Below the pieces are notes generated by a model. That model did no database searches. It saw only the letters and a list, made by a program, of their open reading frames with translations, and was not told the origin of the DNA. The position numbers were made by a program, and so were the translations under genes. A stretch of 64,000 nt of DNA. Origin: Panicum virgatum. Taxonomy: Eukaryota > Streptophyta > Magnoliopsida > Poales > Poaceae. Location of the stretch: positions 35,671,954 through 35,735,953 of the forward strand of contig NC_053139.1 in the NCBI RefSeq assembly GCF_016808335.1, read 5' to 3'. Below are positions 25,380-36,779 of this stretch, piece after piece; position 1 is the first letter of the stretch, and every line of letters begins with the position of its first letter.

Positions 25380-25963
25380 CAGCGTTTTTTTTACCGACCC
25401 GTAGAATGAAACCGGAGCCGTCCGGTTCTGGTAAACCGGACCGTAACAGAAAAAACCGATCAAATTCAAATTCCAAATAAAAAATGATAGTTCAACTGGT
25501 TTTCACTGGTTAGCCGACAGGTTAGGCCGGTAAACCGGTCTGGTTTGAGTGGGAATCGGGGAGTTGAAAAAAAAACAACAAAAAACCCCACTTTAGTTCA
25601 AAATTTGAATGTTTGTATAACATGTTTTTAGCCTAGATGAACCATCCAACTCTCTTTTGTACTACTTTTACATTGTTTTTGTATACTTTTGTATGCCCAC
25701 TTTTTTTTGTTTAACTTCAAATACCCGCAAAGTATACTAAATGAACGAATATTTGAAAAAAATTTGACACCATTAGATTCGTCGCAACCTGAAGTATTTT
25801 TAGAAATTTAAATTTGTATATTAGAAAATTTTTATTTTTTGAATTCAAATTTAAATTTTGAATTTGGACCGGTTTCCAACCGGCCGGTACCGGAACCGGT
25901 CCGGACCGGTTACACCGGTAACCGCGGTTTCCGGACCGGTTCCGGTCAGAATAAAAAACCCTG
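25380..25963. mobile_element. hAT-like element with ACCGG subterminal repeats
   Basis: A 584-bp element with ends CAGCGTTTTTTTTACCG and (reverse complement) CAGGGTTTTTTATTCTG. The flanking 8-mers TATGAAAG (25372-25379) and TCTGAAAG (25964-25971) match at seven of eight positions. CCGGTTCCGG and ACCGGT repeats crowd both subterminal regions. Confidence 0.75.
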
Positions 25964-26694
25964 TCTGAAAGAGCTCTAGGTTTTTTCATTGGACCGGCCG
26001 GCTAATCAACTGCATCTGCCCTGCTGCCACGTCATTTTCCACTGCAAATAGCATGGTTTATTTCAAGAAGAATTCACCGCTAGCGTATGCGTGGGTCCTC
26101 AATACCGATGTGCCCATGCACAACGGATTTGGGGCTTGTAGGTTGCTCGCCCGCCTCCGATCATAGGGTCGCTCCGTTCCCTATGGCATATGGAGCCGTC
26201 GATCCCGGTAGACCACTACGTAGGGGCACTGCCATGGTCGGTTGTTCTCCCTGCACCCTAACTTTACATGCGCCGCCGCTCGTCGAGGTGTAGGCTGCCA
26301 CATTTTTTAGAAGGAAAATGTATTGACTTTAACGCATTACAGCAGTTCTTTCACAAATTGGACAAAAATTTTTTACAAAGAAGTCCAAAGCTCCTGTTCA
26401 TCTTCCTCGAAGTCTTCAGAGATTCGTTCGTCACCGCTGCCGAAGCCGCTTCCCAATCGTCGTCGGGCACCAGAGCCAATCTCCACAAGGTGGAGGCCGC
26501 AGAGGAGGACTTACTTCTAGACTGCCACATTGCCCACACAGAAATTGTGCTAGTGAGAGGAGGGGGGAAAAAGAAAAAATAGCTAGTGATACAGAGGGAG
26601 AAAGGGTATCTCTACTGCAGCATTCATCCTCTATTATCCTAAAATTTTGATTGCTCTATAAACATCGTCTATTGATTTTTTTGCATGGATCTTA

Positions 26695-26840
26695 GGTCAA
26701 TTTCAGTGGGAGTGTCATAAGAGTGTTATGAATATTAAATTTGTTAACATGCACCAATAGTATGCATGACACTCCAGTGGCACGTTTCTAAGATTCCAAT
26801 CTAGATAACTGTGTCGATGACACTCCCACTGAGATTGATC
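26695..26840. mobile_element. Tourist-like MITE with TTA target duplication
   Basis: A 146-bp element whose ends share the inverted block CAGTGGGAGTGTCAT, flanked by TTA at 26692-26694 and 26841-26843. Confidence 0.7.
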
Positions 26841-26970
26841 TTACTAGTGATATAAACTAATAGGTATTTGCTGAACTTGAAAGTGTAAATTAACCAATAT
26901 TATTAGCAGGAGTTGCATAATCTTCGCATCAGCATGATACGATAACTGATCATGACTCTCAGTGATCTAA

Positions 26971-27209
26971 GAGCATCTCCAGCAGTCCCCAATCCTCGAT
27001 AAACTTTTAGCATTGGAAAAATAATGTGCTCCCCCAATAACTATTGGGTTGCCCAATATTTCACCCCAACTCTCCTCAAATAAGGGAGGAATCATGCTCT
27101 TCCAATATATTTATTGGGACAAGATTATTGAAGACTGCAAAAGCAACTCATTCAATCATCCTAAAACTACTATTAGGACATTTTTATTGAGAAACTGCTG
27201 GAGATGCTC
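26971..27209. mobile_element. MITE with GAGCATCTCCAGCAGT inverted ends
   Basis: Perfect 16-bp inverted ends enclose about 239 bp of AT-rich DNA. This end sequence is frequent in grass MITEs. No target duplication is visible. Confidence 0.65.
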
Positions 27210-27417
27210 CAACTCAACATAAAAACTAGTCCGACGGGTGATAGCTGTACTAACTCTATGCTCTCTCAATGTTAATTTTCATGGGAAACAAAAACAACGT
27301 ACAGAAACTACAGCTAGTCTCTTGTTTTGCCCTAAGCCGAGGGCACGGCACAGTTGCAGCTAGGCGATGATTGGCACTGCGATCGCCGCAAACAAACGTA
27401 CGGGCGATGCGAGCGAC

Positions 27418-28293
27418 TGTTGGAATTCCGCCCGAACTCCGATCGCTGCCGCTCTGCTCGAACAGAGCTCCGCAGCGGGGGTCGACGGTGAAGTCACCCC
27501 TCCAGCCACCGTTGGCTCTGGTTCTTGCGCGTAGCGGACACGCCTCACGACCCTCAAGCTCACCGCACAGCTCACTCCACGAAACAGCGCACGGACGCGA
27601 CGGAATTTGAGCGGCGGGAGGTTGAAGATGAACAGTAACAAGAGGAGAGTTTGCGCCCAAACGCACGGTGACGCACACCGCTCTTCAATTCACCTCGCAG
27701 GAGTACAATTGGAGTTACAGCGGAGCTTTATAGCCCGTTAGTCGCACCCACGACGCACCCACTGCCCTGGAACTCCACCATGCACCCGCCAGCTTCACCG
27801 TGCCGCGTACGACGCGCTCCGACGCGCAGCTTCCACGGATCGAAGATGCCGCGCCCAATGCGGCTTGTTCAACAGCTTCAACGGCCACCATCCTCCGCTT
27901 GATCAACTCCACTTCCTCCCTCCTGATCGCCCGCACGACCAGGTCTTCAACGATCGCTCGACGATCATTTCTGCGTGCACGGACACGCTCGGCTCGACCA
28001 CACCATGTCCTCGCGCGCACACACACGCTTGGCTCTTGCTGGCGCACCCAGTTCACGCGCGCATCACGGTCTGGCTCGTGCACAGCCCTCCGTGCTCGAC
28101 GCACGCACACGCAGCGCACACACGCTGAACACGACACGATGCCTGCGCGCACAATCCACGCGCTCGGCGCACACACACCACGCCCTGGCGCGCACACACA
28201 CCACGCCCTGGCGCGCGCACACGCTGCCAGGCACGAACACATGCACACCCCCGTCGCCATGATCAAGTCACGGCGATGGGTTTATTCCCAACA
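27418..28293 (-). repeat. 3' LTR of the gag-only element
   Basis: 876 bp, plus-strand borders TG and CA, next to the polypurine tract. It is unusually GC-rich with long CACACG-type runs, so all frames look open by composition. Confidence 0.9.
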
Positions 28294-28331
28294 TTCACCC
28301 CCTAAACCCAGCGCCGTCTACGCCAGGCACT

Positions 28332-29234
28332 TCAGAGCAGAGTCGGCTCGTCGTCGACGTCCGCCGTGGCCGCCATGACTTGCTCCTTCTTCGGCTTGCG
28401 GCAGTCGCGCGCGAAGTGGCGACGGACGCCGTAATTGAAGCATTTTCCAATGCCGGACATCGCCTTGCGCCGCGCACGCCATTCCTCCTCCGTGAGCAGG
28501 AGCCGCCCGCCGTCGACTTGGCCGCCCGATGTCGCCTGCCCGCTCGTCAGCTGAGCCCGCCGCCGCGATCGATCGTCGAACGCCTTGAGCCGCCCGAGTG
28601 CCTCCTCGAACGGCATGGACGCCACGTCGCAAAACTCCTCGATGCCAGCCACCGCCGGATACAACCGGTCGAGCACGGTGTCGAGCAGCTTCTTGACCAG
28701 CGCTGCATCATCGAGCGTCGATCCGAGGCTCGCGAAGCTCGCCTTCATCCCGCTGATCTTGCCGGCGTAGACGTCTAGCGCATCGCCGTCCGCCATGATC
28801 AGGGAGTCGAATTCCCCTCTCAACGTGGCAAGGCGCGCCGTCCGCACACGATCTGCGCCCATGAATCGCGTCTTCAACGCCTCCCACACTTCCTGCGCTG
28901 TGGGCTTGGTCGATACCTACATCAAGATATCCTCGGGCAACGCTTGAAGAAGATTAGCCCGAACCATCTTGTTCTTCCGCCCGTCGACCTCCGCGTCTGC
29001 CGCCGGCGCCACTGCCTCCCACAGACCTTGAGCGTCAAGGATGGCCTCCATCTTGATCGACCATGCCGTGTAGCCCTCCTGCGTTAGCACCGGATAGTTC
29101 ACGGACCCGGACGTCGCCACCCGCTCGACCACCTGCTCGACGATGACCTCGCGCATTCGCCTCCTCGGTGGAGATCGACCTCGCGAACGTTGACGTGGTG
29201 GAGTCGCCGAGCGCGCCGGGGGTGATGACATCAC
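28332..29234 (-). pseudogene. Copia gag of the non-autonomous element, with one internal stop
   Basis: A gag-like frame of 301 codons including its end stop. The N-terminal part has an Arg/Ser/Pro-rich head and then the Copia gag block NYPVLTQEGYTAWSIKMEAI, followed by EALKTRF, a LLDTVLDRL core region and a C-terminal zinc-knuckle region. One in-frame TAG at 28917-28919 interrupts it; the frame continues unchanged on both sides. The CCHC knuckle (near residue 280) reads CFNY where a second Cys is expected, so the metal site is damaged. Both changes fit C-to-T transitions. The gag would normally package element RNA in the cytoplasm; this copy probably cannot make a full product. Confidence 0.85.
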
Positions 29235-29248
29235 CGCAGAACCTCACC

Positions 29249-29261
29249 GGCTCTGATACCA
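29249..29261 (-). promoter_or_regulatory. tRNA-Met primer binding site
   Basis: The minus strand reads TGGTATCAGAGCC, two bases inside the 5' LTR, the standard initiator methionine tRNA site of plant Copia elements. Confidence 0.9.
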
Positions 29262-29263
29262 AT

Positions 29264-30122
29264 TGTTGGAATTCCGCCCGAACTCCGATCGCCGCCGCTC
29301 TGCTCGAATAGAGCTCCGCCGTGGGGGGTCGACGGTGAAGTCACCCCTCCGGCCACTGCCGGCTCTGGTTCTTGCGCGTAGCGGACGCGTCTCACGACCC
29401 TCAAGCTCACAGCACAGCTCACTCCACGAAACAGCGCACGGACGCGACGGAATTCGAGCGGCGGGAGGTTGAAGATGAACAGTAACATGAGGAGAGTTTG
29501 CGCCCAAACGCACGGTGATGCACACCGCTCTTCAATTCACCTCGCAGGAGTACAATTGGAGTTACAGCGGAGCTTTATAGCCCGTTAGTCGCACCCACGA
29601 CGCACCCACTGCCCTGGAACTCCGCCATGCACCCGCCAGCTTCGCCGTGCCGCATACGACGCGCTCTGACGCGCAGCTTCCACAGATCGAAGATGCCGCG
29701 CCCAATGCGGCTTGTTCAACAGCTTCAACGGCCACCATCCTCCGCTTGATCAGCTCCAATTCCTCCCTCCTGATCGCCCGCACGACCAGGTCTTCAACGA
29801 TCGCCCGACGATCATTTCTGCGTGCACGGACACGCTCGGCTCGACCACGCCATGTCCTCGCGCGCACGCACACACACACGCTTGGCTCTTGCTGGCGCAC
29901 CCAGTTCACGCACGCATCACGGTCTGGCTCGTGCACAGCCCTCCGTGCTCGACGCACGCACACGCAGCGCACACACGCTGAACACGACACGACGCCTGCG
30001 CGCACAATCCACACGCTCGGCGCACACACACCACGCCCTGGCGCGCACACACGCTACCAGGCACGAACACACGCACACCCCGTCGCCATGATCAAGTCAC
30101 GGCGATGGGTTTATTCCCAACA
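29264..30122 (-). repeat. 5' LTR of the gag-only element
   Basis: 859 bp, borders TG and CA on the plus strand, followed by the GCGAC target duplication. It lies next to the GATA gene promoter. Confidence 0.9.
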
Positions 30123-30267
30123 GCGACGTCGTCCCTCCTCTGGAGCGAGAGATCGACCTCGTTCGCTCGCTCCTCCCCATCACATATCCCGTGGCCCGAC
30201 TAGGAATAATAACGTGTGTTTGCACAGCAGCCGACGTGTTTTACTGTTCCCCTCCGATGCTCATCCC

Positions 30268-30271
<4 letters not shown>

Positions 30272-30319
<48 letters not shown>
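30272..30319. repeat. (CT)n microsatellite in the GATA promoter
   Basis: A perfect CT run of 24 units about 85 bp upstream of the TATA box of the GATA gene. CT/GA runs near plant core promoters can be bound by GAGA-type factors; that role here is inference. Confidence 0.95.
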
Positions 30320-30321
<2 letters not shown>

Positions 30322-30402
30322 GCGTGTGTGTCTGAAAGGGATCGGATCACACACGAACGATCTACACGGCCTAGCAAAGGCAGACCTCTCTCCTTGTCCC
30401 TT

Positions 30403-30409
30403 TATAAAA
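30403..30409 (+). promoter_or_regulatory. TATA box of the GATA gene
   Basis: TATAAAA in CCTTTATAAAAGGG, 226 bases upstream of the start codon, implying a 5' UTR of about 190 bases. Confidence 0.75.
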
Positions 30410-30628
30410 GGGACATGCCTCACCCTGCAGTCCATGATCGCCGCTTTTCCTCTTGATCCGATCCCTTCGAATTAATTGCCCGCTACACACTGCTGCCGTT
30501 CTCCTCCTCGCTCCCCTCTCCACATCTCATCCTGATCTCCACTCACTCATCATCACCTAGCTAGCTGCTACTACCTAGCCAGCCATAGCTCCATCCGGGG
30601 ATCTCGAGCGCAAGTTCCTCTCGCTCCC

Positions 30629-31982
30629 ATGTCTGCCATCTACATGAGCCAGCTCTCCACTGCCCTCCCTCTCATGGAGGGAGCTGATCACCACCAGGAT
30701 CACCACCACCACCACCAAGGCCACTTCCAGGCCTTCACCCTCCCCAAGGATCCCCCGATCCTGTTCCCCTTTGTGATCAGCAGCAGCAGTAGCGCCAACG
30801 AGAGCAGCCTGAGCTATGGATCGCCAGAAGGCCATCATCACTTGTTCAGGCAGCAGCATCAAGCTATGCTGGAGCCCCAACATGTAAGTACCAGCTAAAC
30901 AAGTGCGTGTTCAATTTAATTTCTCAATTCTATGTGTAAATCACTTGGTTTATGTTAGTTTGGTGGTCACTCTTGGTTAACATGCCCCCTTTCTGCCATC
31001 AGATGATCGGCGGATCATCGTCTGCCAGTGTCTTTGCGACGCCGTTCCCGACCGTGGAGAGCATCCGGGACGACATGATCGAGCCGTCCTCGTACGATCC
31101 ATACGATATGGGGAGGCTGCAGGTCGTTGGATCACTTGAGACTGCCGGAAGCTGGACGCCGCCGGCCAAGATGAGGATCACGAGGAAGGCGACCGCCGAT
31201 CCTGGTGCGGCGGCGAAGAAGCCCAGGAGGAAGGCGCAAGGGTACGAGGACATGATGAGCATGGGTGGCCAGCCAAATCTGGGTGTTATTAGGGTGTGCT
31301 CCGACTGCAACACCACCAAGACGCCCTTGTGGAGGAGTGGTCCTTGCGGCCCCAAGGTAGGAACAACCGTTAGCTGCTGCTTGCTTGTTCCCTCTTGGAA
31401 CTCGTGGTCCTTGCAACTTTGTACGATTGTTAGAGAGCCATGATTTGCAAACCCATGACTCTGTAGCGCTTGTTTTGCATGGTGCAGTCGCTGTGCAACG
31501 CGTGCGGCATCAGGCAGCGGAAGGCGCGGCGGGCGATGATGGCCTCCGGCGGTGGCGGATCAGGGCCGGTGCCGGCCGACGGCGCCAAAGCAGCCACGGC
31601 CACGCCCAGGGGCGCCATGGCCGCACCAGCACACCCGAAGGTGAAGAAGGAGAAGAGAGGGGACCTGGACCGGTCGCTGCCGTTCAAGAAACGGGGCAAG
31701 GTGGTCCAGGATCACGCTGGCGCCGCCGCCCCTCCTGCTGCCGCTCACAAGGCCGTCGTCCAGCCCGCCGCCGAGGTTGCTGATGACGCCGGTCCGAGCA
31801 GCAGGGACCTCGTCGACAACATTGGGCTCCTCAGCTGGAGCAGGAGCCCACCAGCTCCCCCATCTGCCGCCGCTGCTTCCTGCAGCTTCCGAGCGTCGCC
31901 GGGCCTGCCGGTGCAGCAGGACGAGATCACGGATGCCGCCATGCTGCTCATGACGCTGTCCTGCGGGCTTGTCCGGAGCTGA
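30629..31982 (+). CDS. CGA1: B-class GATA transcription factor with LLM motif (CGA1/GNC type)
   Basis: A nuclear DNA-binding factor. Exons 30629-30883, 31003-31356 and 31488-31982 join in phase to 367 residues. The start is the ATG at 30629; a His-rich stretch lies at residues 21-32. The single GATA zinc finger spans residues 184-209 as C-X2-C-X18-C-X2-C (CSDCNTTKTPLWRSGPCGPK, then SLCNACGIRQRKARR), with the second intron inside the finger, as is usual for this class. Basic blocks KKPRRK and KKEKRG/FKKRGK could serve nuclear import. The C-terminus carries AAMLLMTLSCGL with the Leu-Leu-Met motif at 356-358, which defines the GNC/CGA1 subfamily. In that subfamily, members respond to cytokinin and nitrogen and promote chloroplast development. 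The Ala/Pro-rich linker after the finger is long. The frame is intact. From memory, the rice orthologue is Cga1, next to the EF1B-gamma pair. Confidence 0.93.
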
Positions 31983-32908
31983 TGATGATCGATCTACCTC
32001 TACACACCAGGCACGCACGACGACCAGCACCGTATAGGCCTTTTGCAGCAGCTAGGCCGGTGCCTTTGATTGTTAGTGTTACCGTCGTCTACCTTCCGCG
32101 CTGTAGTGTTTTTTTGGCTTCTTGTTCGTGGTGCCAGTGTAACCCGTGTCACTATTCGAGTCATGTGATTCGTTCGTGTATGTGAGAGAGATCAGAGAGA
32201 GGGGGAAGAGTTGAGATGATAGGAGCGAGAAGATCACGAGCGAGGGAAGTAATAAGGCAAAATCGTGAGATTACCATCTAGCTAGAATATAGCTAGGATA
32301 TAATTATTGCATGTAGTGTGAGGAGTTTCAGTTTTGAGTAATAGGTTTTTTCTGTGTGCTGGGGCTATAAAAAACATTGGTCGCTGGCTGCTAGTAGGCT
32401 GCTAGATGTATTTTTGTTCTTTGTTGTTTTGGTTCAGTTTCTTGTACTAGAGCTAAAAATAATAGCAATATGCATGGAGAGAGGTCGAGCAAAAGGTGTT
32501 CATCGGGACTCGTTCATGACTTTGCTTCTGATGGTTATTACTATGTCAGTATGATCTGCTTTAAACTGTGTGTCTGCTTGGTCACTTTATCACTGGCCTG
32601 GTTTACATGCAACATTCTCCTTTATTATCGATCATATAGCATCCGAGGAACTTTGATACTTTCTATTGGCATATATATGTGTCATTTTATCTTGTAGGTG
32701 TGCTAATAAACTGGTTAAGCCCCTACTAATAGGGTGTACTTGATGTCTGGGGGATATATATGGGCAGGGTTAATAACCCAACGAACTAGCCGACTGCATG
32801 CTCTGACATGTGCCCGCTTCGACGCCGGCAGCAGGCTGCAAGCCAGCGGCTGGGTACAATCAAGCCCACGAGCAGAGGTCACAGCGTCTTTCTCAGCCGA
32901 CGGTAAGC
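31983..32908. other. 3' flank of the GATA gene
   Basis: Contains the likely 3' UTR and about 700 bp of intergenic DNA. The part from 32740 to 32905 is repeat-like and was probably the landing site of the CACTA element. No gene seen. Confidence 0.4.
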
Positions 32909-33969
32909 CACTACGGGAAACTGCTGATTTGCCGAGTGTTTTTTTGTTTGCCGAGTGTTTTATCTCGAGCACTCGGCAAAGAGCTGATTTATCGAATATA
33001 ACAAAAAAAATACACGACAAAAAAATACACTCGGCAAACAGTTAATTTGCCGTGTGTTTATTTTTTTACACTCGGCAAACAGTTGATTTGCCGTGTGTCC
33101 CATCTGGACACTCGGCAAATCAAACACTTTGCCGTGTGTCCCATCCGGACACACGGCAAAGTTCTTCCCCCGCCATCCCATTTACTCGATCCCTCACCCC
33201 GCAATCTCTCTCTCCCTTATTTCTCCCCCTCCCTCACCTCTCTCCCTCTCTCACTTCATGGCCAGCCCAACCGGCGGGTGCCACCAGCGGCGGCGGGGGC
33301 GACCAGCGGCCGTGGTGGCGCGGCTGGATCCAGCCCCACGGGCGACGGCGCAGGCGGATCCGGCCCCGTGGCGCGGCGACGCGACGGCAAGGCGCGGCGG
33401 CGGCAAGGCGCGCAGCAGGGCGACGGCAAGGCGAACGGGGCGACGGTAAGGCACGCAGCGGGCTCCTCCGGCGGCGCGCAGCGGGGTCCGGCCCCGACGG
33501 CGGCGGCGCGGGCGGATCCAGCCCCGTGGCGGGCGGATCCGTCCCCATGGGCGGCGGCGCGGCGGATCCAGCCCCGTGGCGGCAGATCCAGCCCGACGGC
33601 GTCCTTCCCTCCCTCCACGGCCATGGTGAGCGGCGGAGCTGGCGGCACCGCCTCTCCCCGAGAGCAACAGCGACGGCGCGGCTCCGGCCTTCCCTCGACG
33701 GCCCACGGGCGGCGCAACGGGGGTGCGGCCGGGGCTGTTGCAGGGCGGCGGCTGGTGGCGGCGGCAGACGTGGTGGCTTTTTTTTATATATTCCAAAATT
33801 TTTGCCGTGAGCCAGTGCCAGCACACGGCAAAAGCTACGCCGTGTGCCCGACAAGCGACACACGGCAAACAGTTTGCCGTGTGTTACACACGGCAAACAA
33901 TTTGCCGTGTGTATTACGGCCTTTGCCGTGTGTATTAGGCACACGGCAAATCAGGCGCATCCCGTAGTG
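32909..33969. mobile_element. Non-autonomous CACTA element with GC-rich cargo
   Basis: A 1061-bp element whose ends read CACTACGGGA in inverted orientation, flanked by AGC at 32906-32908 and 33970-33972. The subterminal regions hold many TTTGCCGAGTG/TTTGCCGTGTG repeats in both orientations, the transposase-binding pattern of CACTA elements. The central 600 bp (33170-33770) is extremely GC-rich with repeated GGATCCAGCCCC(A/G)(C/T)GG units and encodes no recognised domain. No transposase is present. Confidence 0.92.
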
Positions 33970-34699
33970 AGCAAGACGCCCGCTTTTTTTTTCTCTCTCT
34001 CTTCTTTTCTCTCTCTTCTCCACATAGGATTCAGCCTACTTACAGCCTCTATAATACTTGCTCTAAGATGAAGTGGCTTTTGTGCTGGTAAGTTCCAAAA
34101 TCTAATATCTCTAGTTGCTGGATCCCTGGAATGTCCCAGGCATTCCAAAATGGAAACACTACTTTGGATAGAGATAGGCACAATGTATAGTTTAAAGCTC
34201 ACATGGACGAGTAAAATTTCTGCTTTTACAAAGCCTTTGAACACGTGCAGACGGATTGAGAGTAAATTGTTTTAGCTATGCTTTCCTAAACCAATTTAAT
34301 TTCCCACTACCACAGCATATATAATTTGACTGGACAAATCTACGGAATAAATAATATACCTCTGCTAACCATTGGATCCACATGTCACGAGATATGATTT
34401 GCCAGTTCATAATCTTCACACATCGAGCAAGCGCTAGATTTGTGCATTTGCACAGAGGGAGGTGGGGGAGGGGACCAGACTGCTGACTCTATAACATGAC
34501 CCGGTGCCTACACTTCATCTTTGTCATGCAACATTTGACAAAAGGAAACGTAACACAATTTGTGTGGTGTCATCCACCCTTTTACCCTTCTTCATTTAAT
34601 GCTACTCCTGCTCACAAATATCACTACCAACACTATAAGGACTCCTCCAACAATGACACATCGGCTAGCCCATAAGAATTCAACTCATTATTTTGCTTA

Positions 34700-34702
<3 letters not shown>

Positions 34703-34769
<67 letters not shown>
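34703..34769. repeat. (GA)n microsatellite
   Basis: A perfect GA run of about 33 units. Confidence 0.95.
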
Positions 34770-34777
<8 letters not shown>

Positions 34778-36339
34778 CTTCTTTAAAATCTAGCTTATAG
34801 AGGGAAAGTGGGTTCCATACTTAAAACAGATGGCATACTACAATTAGATGTTTATCTGGAAATTTGGACATGATGTGCACTTAAACTTCTATTAGAGGCA
34901 TCTAAGTCTTGCCTTGACCCTTTCAGGAGAAAAAAAAAGCAAAGAATGAACCAGTGCATGAATATAGTTCCAGAGATCTACCATCAATTTGCTTCACTTG
35001 TTTGCAGCAGGATGAAATTTACTTCACATGCTTTTGACCGGACAAATAATGGGATAGATACAAGTTGATATGTCCTTTTGTGTAATTAACATTTGGCCGA
35101 TGAGTAATCGACATGATCTGAGAAATAAAGATTAATTTGAGCTTTCGGTTGCATAGCATAGAATATTTCATATATGCATGTTTGTGTTTATGGCTAACCG
35201 AATGTAGAGTGTTTGAGTGGAGGATGGTGGTAGAGGGGCGTTTCTTGGCTCATGATGTGTAGATGCAGCATGGCGCTTGACAGCGAGGCGATGTAAGTCA
35301 AGCAAGGGCCACCAACAGTTTGAAGGGTGTGGGTAGAGAGTTGGACGAAGGGATAATAATGCAAGGCCGGACGTACTGATTCACAGGCGATCCGCGTCGC
35401 TCAGATGGAGGGTGCAACTATATATGCAAGACAGAAAGAGACATAAAACAGCAAGATGGTGAAGGTAAATGAGTCAATGTGGGTGTGTCGAGTTTAACTC
35501 AAGAGGCGGCCTGGTGGCTGGAGCATGAAGAAGAACTTGAAGACGTCTTGAGGTTGAGGAGAAGGTGGAGCGAGGCATGTTTCTTGGCTCAAGATACATG
35601 TAGGAGTTTCTCTCTTTACCTCATTCATGATTTTCGGAGCTCTTTTTCTTGGATTTTATTTTGTGCCTCGCGTTTAGTCTGCAGTTTTGCTTGGATTTCT
35701 TGGATGGTCCCGGTGTTAGGACGTGAAAGAATATCCCTTGAATGTCTTGCATCAAGCCTTCTCTCACGAGCACTTCTATTTTGTGGGTCTCTCCTCCAAG
35801 TTCATCCCTTTTCTTGGTTGATCTTCCTCAGATCCGTAATGCTAATGGTGAAATCTCTTGATCTTTCCTAGAAGATCTTTTTGATAAAGATTCACTTAGT
35901 ATAGTACGATAACGGTTGAATTTGGGACGTCTCTATGAAGGAGAAACTATAAAGCTCCGGGTTGAATCTTGAATATATTCCTATAAAGGTCGGAATGACC
36001 TCTGGGTTCAAGAATCAAGATAGAGAACCATGGTCCGTTTTCAACCCAGAACTTCCGGTAGGTCAGCAGCACATCCAAGTTGAACCTAAATCTAATAAGT
36101 TTTTCAGAAAACAATTGCTTTGACCATGCTTGTTCGTGTTGCTTTTGTGTCTCTGCACATCAACTATTGGCAAGAACTGTCGGTTAGAATGCGAGTCCGT
36201 TTCGAAGACAGTCATGTTGCGTTGTCATATCAGGATATAGGCCAAAGTTCAGAAGGGGAATTTTGATTGGCTGCTCCGCTATTTATGTACATGGAAGATC
36301 ACTTGAAACAGACCAATCCAGACTCATGAGGAAACTTGC

Positions 36340-36770
36340 AAAAGGCACAGGGAATGAACAGATATCTGACGAAGCGCCTGAACACGATCGCCTGACACGA
36401 CAGGACGCTCATCCACTGAAAATTTTGGTGACCCCGATAAAAAGGCGGGCGATCTATATGTACTCTTGTGCCGGGCCGGCCTGCGGCCGCTCGCGGCTCA
36501 TCCAGATGCCTCCGGACTCCAGACCGGCGACGTGCGGCCGAGCACCGTGGCAATCCGTTCTTCTCCGGTGAAATGCTGCCCTTAGGAGCTCCTCAATTTT
36601 TCACCGTACCGTGCTCTTTTTCATGTGGACCTCGCCGCGTTTCTCTGCCGCGCCGCCGACCTGGAGGCTGCCGCGCCGGCAGAGGTGTCGACCGTGTCAC
36701 TGCCTCGCCGGGGCCATCATAGTGCCGTCGAGTCCTCCGGCATGTCACCGTCGTGGCGTGATTGTTGACT
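36340..36770. repeat. Diverged duplicated block, copy A
   Basis: Shares collinear patches with 41490-42080, for example CGATCGCCTGACACGACAGG (36383 and 41527), GATGCCTCCGGA and GTGGACCTCG(C). No product was recognised. Copy A ends at the MULE insertion. Confidence 0.65.
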
Positions 36771-36779
36771 GCTGATTAA

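Larger units (their letters stand above)
27418..30122 (-). mobile_element. Non-autonomous Copia-type LTR element, LTR-gag-LTR (TR-GAG type)
   Basis: A complete 2705-bp element. The LTRs at 27418-28293 and 29264-30122 begin TGTTGGAATTCC and end TTATTCCCAACA on the plus strand; GCGAC flanks both sides (27413-27417 and 30123-30127). In the element's own (minus) direction the right LTR is the 5' LTR. It is followed after two bases by TGGTATCAGAGCC at 29249-29261, the initiator tRNA-Met primer site used by Copia elements. A purine-rich tract (TAGGGGGTGAA, 28294-28305) precedes the other LTR. Between them is only a gag-like frame; protease, integrase and reverse transcriptase are absent. The left LTR is longer through a short repeat of CACACCACGCCCTGGCGCGC. 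Such gag-only elements are known in plants as TR-GAG. Confidence 0.92.
33973..36779. other. Intergenic stretch between CACTA and MULE
   Basis: No gene was recognised. It includes a MITE-like end near 34036-34067 (reverse complement begins TTAGAGCAAGTATTATAG), the GA microsatellite and, at 36340-36770, a block duplicated at 41490-42080. Confidence 0.35.

Noticed and set aside
27715..30456. Arg/His/Thr-rich frames of 160-270 codons in the LTRs
   Set aside because: They are translations of CACACG-type LTR sequence and recur in both LTRs.
33047..33967. 306-codon open frame in the CACTA element
   Set aside because: It starts in transposon subterminal repeats, is low-complexity, and neighbouring frames on both strands are equally open because of GC content.
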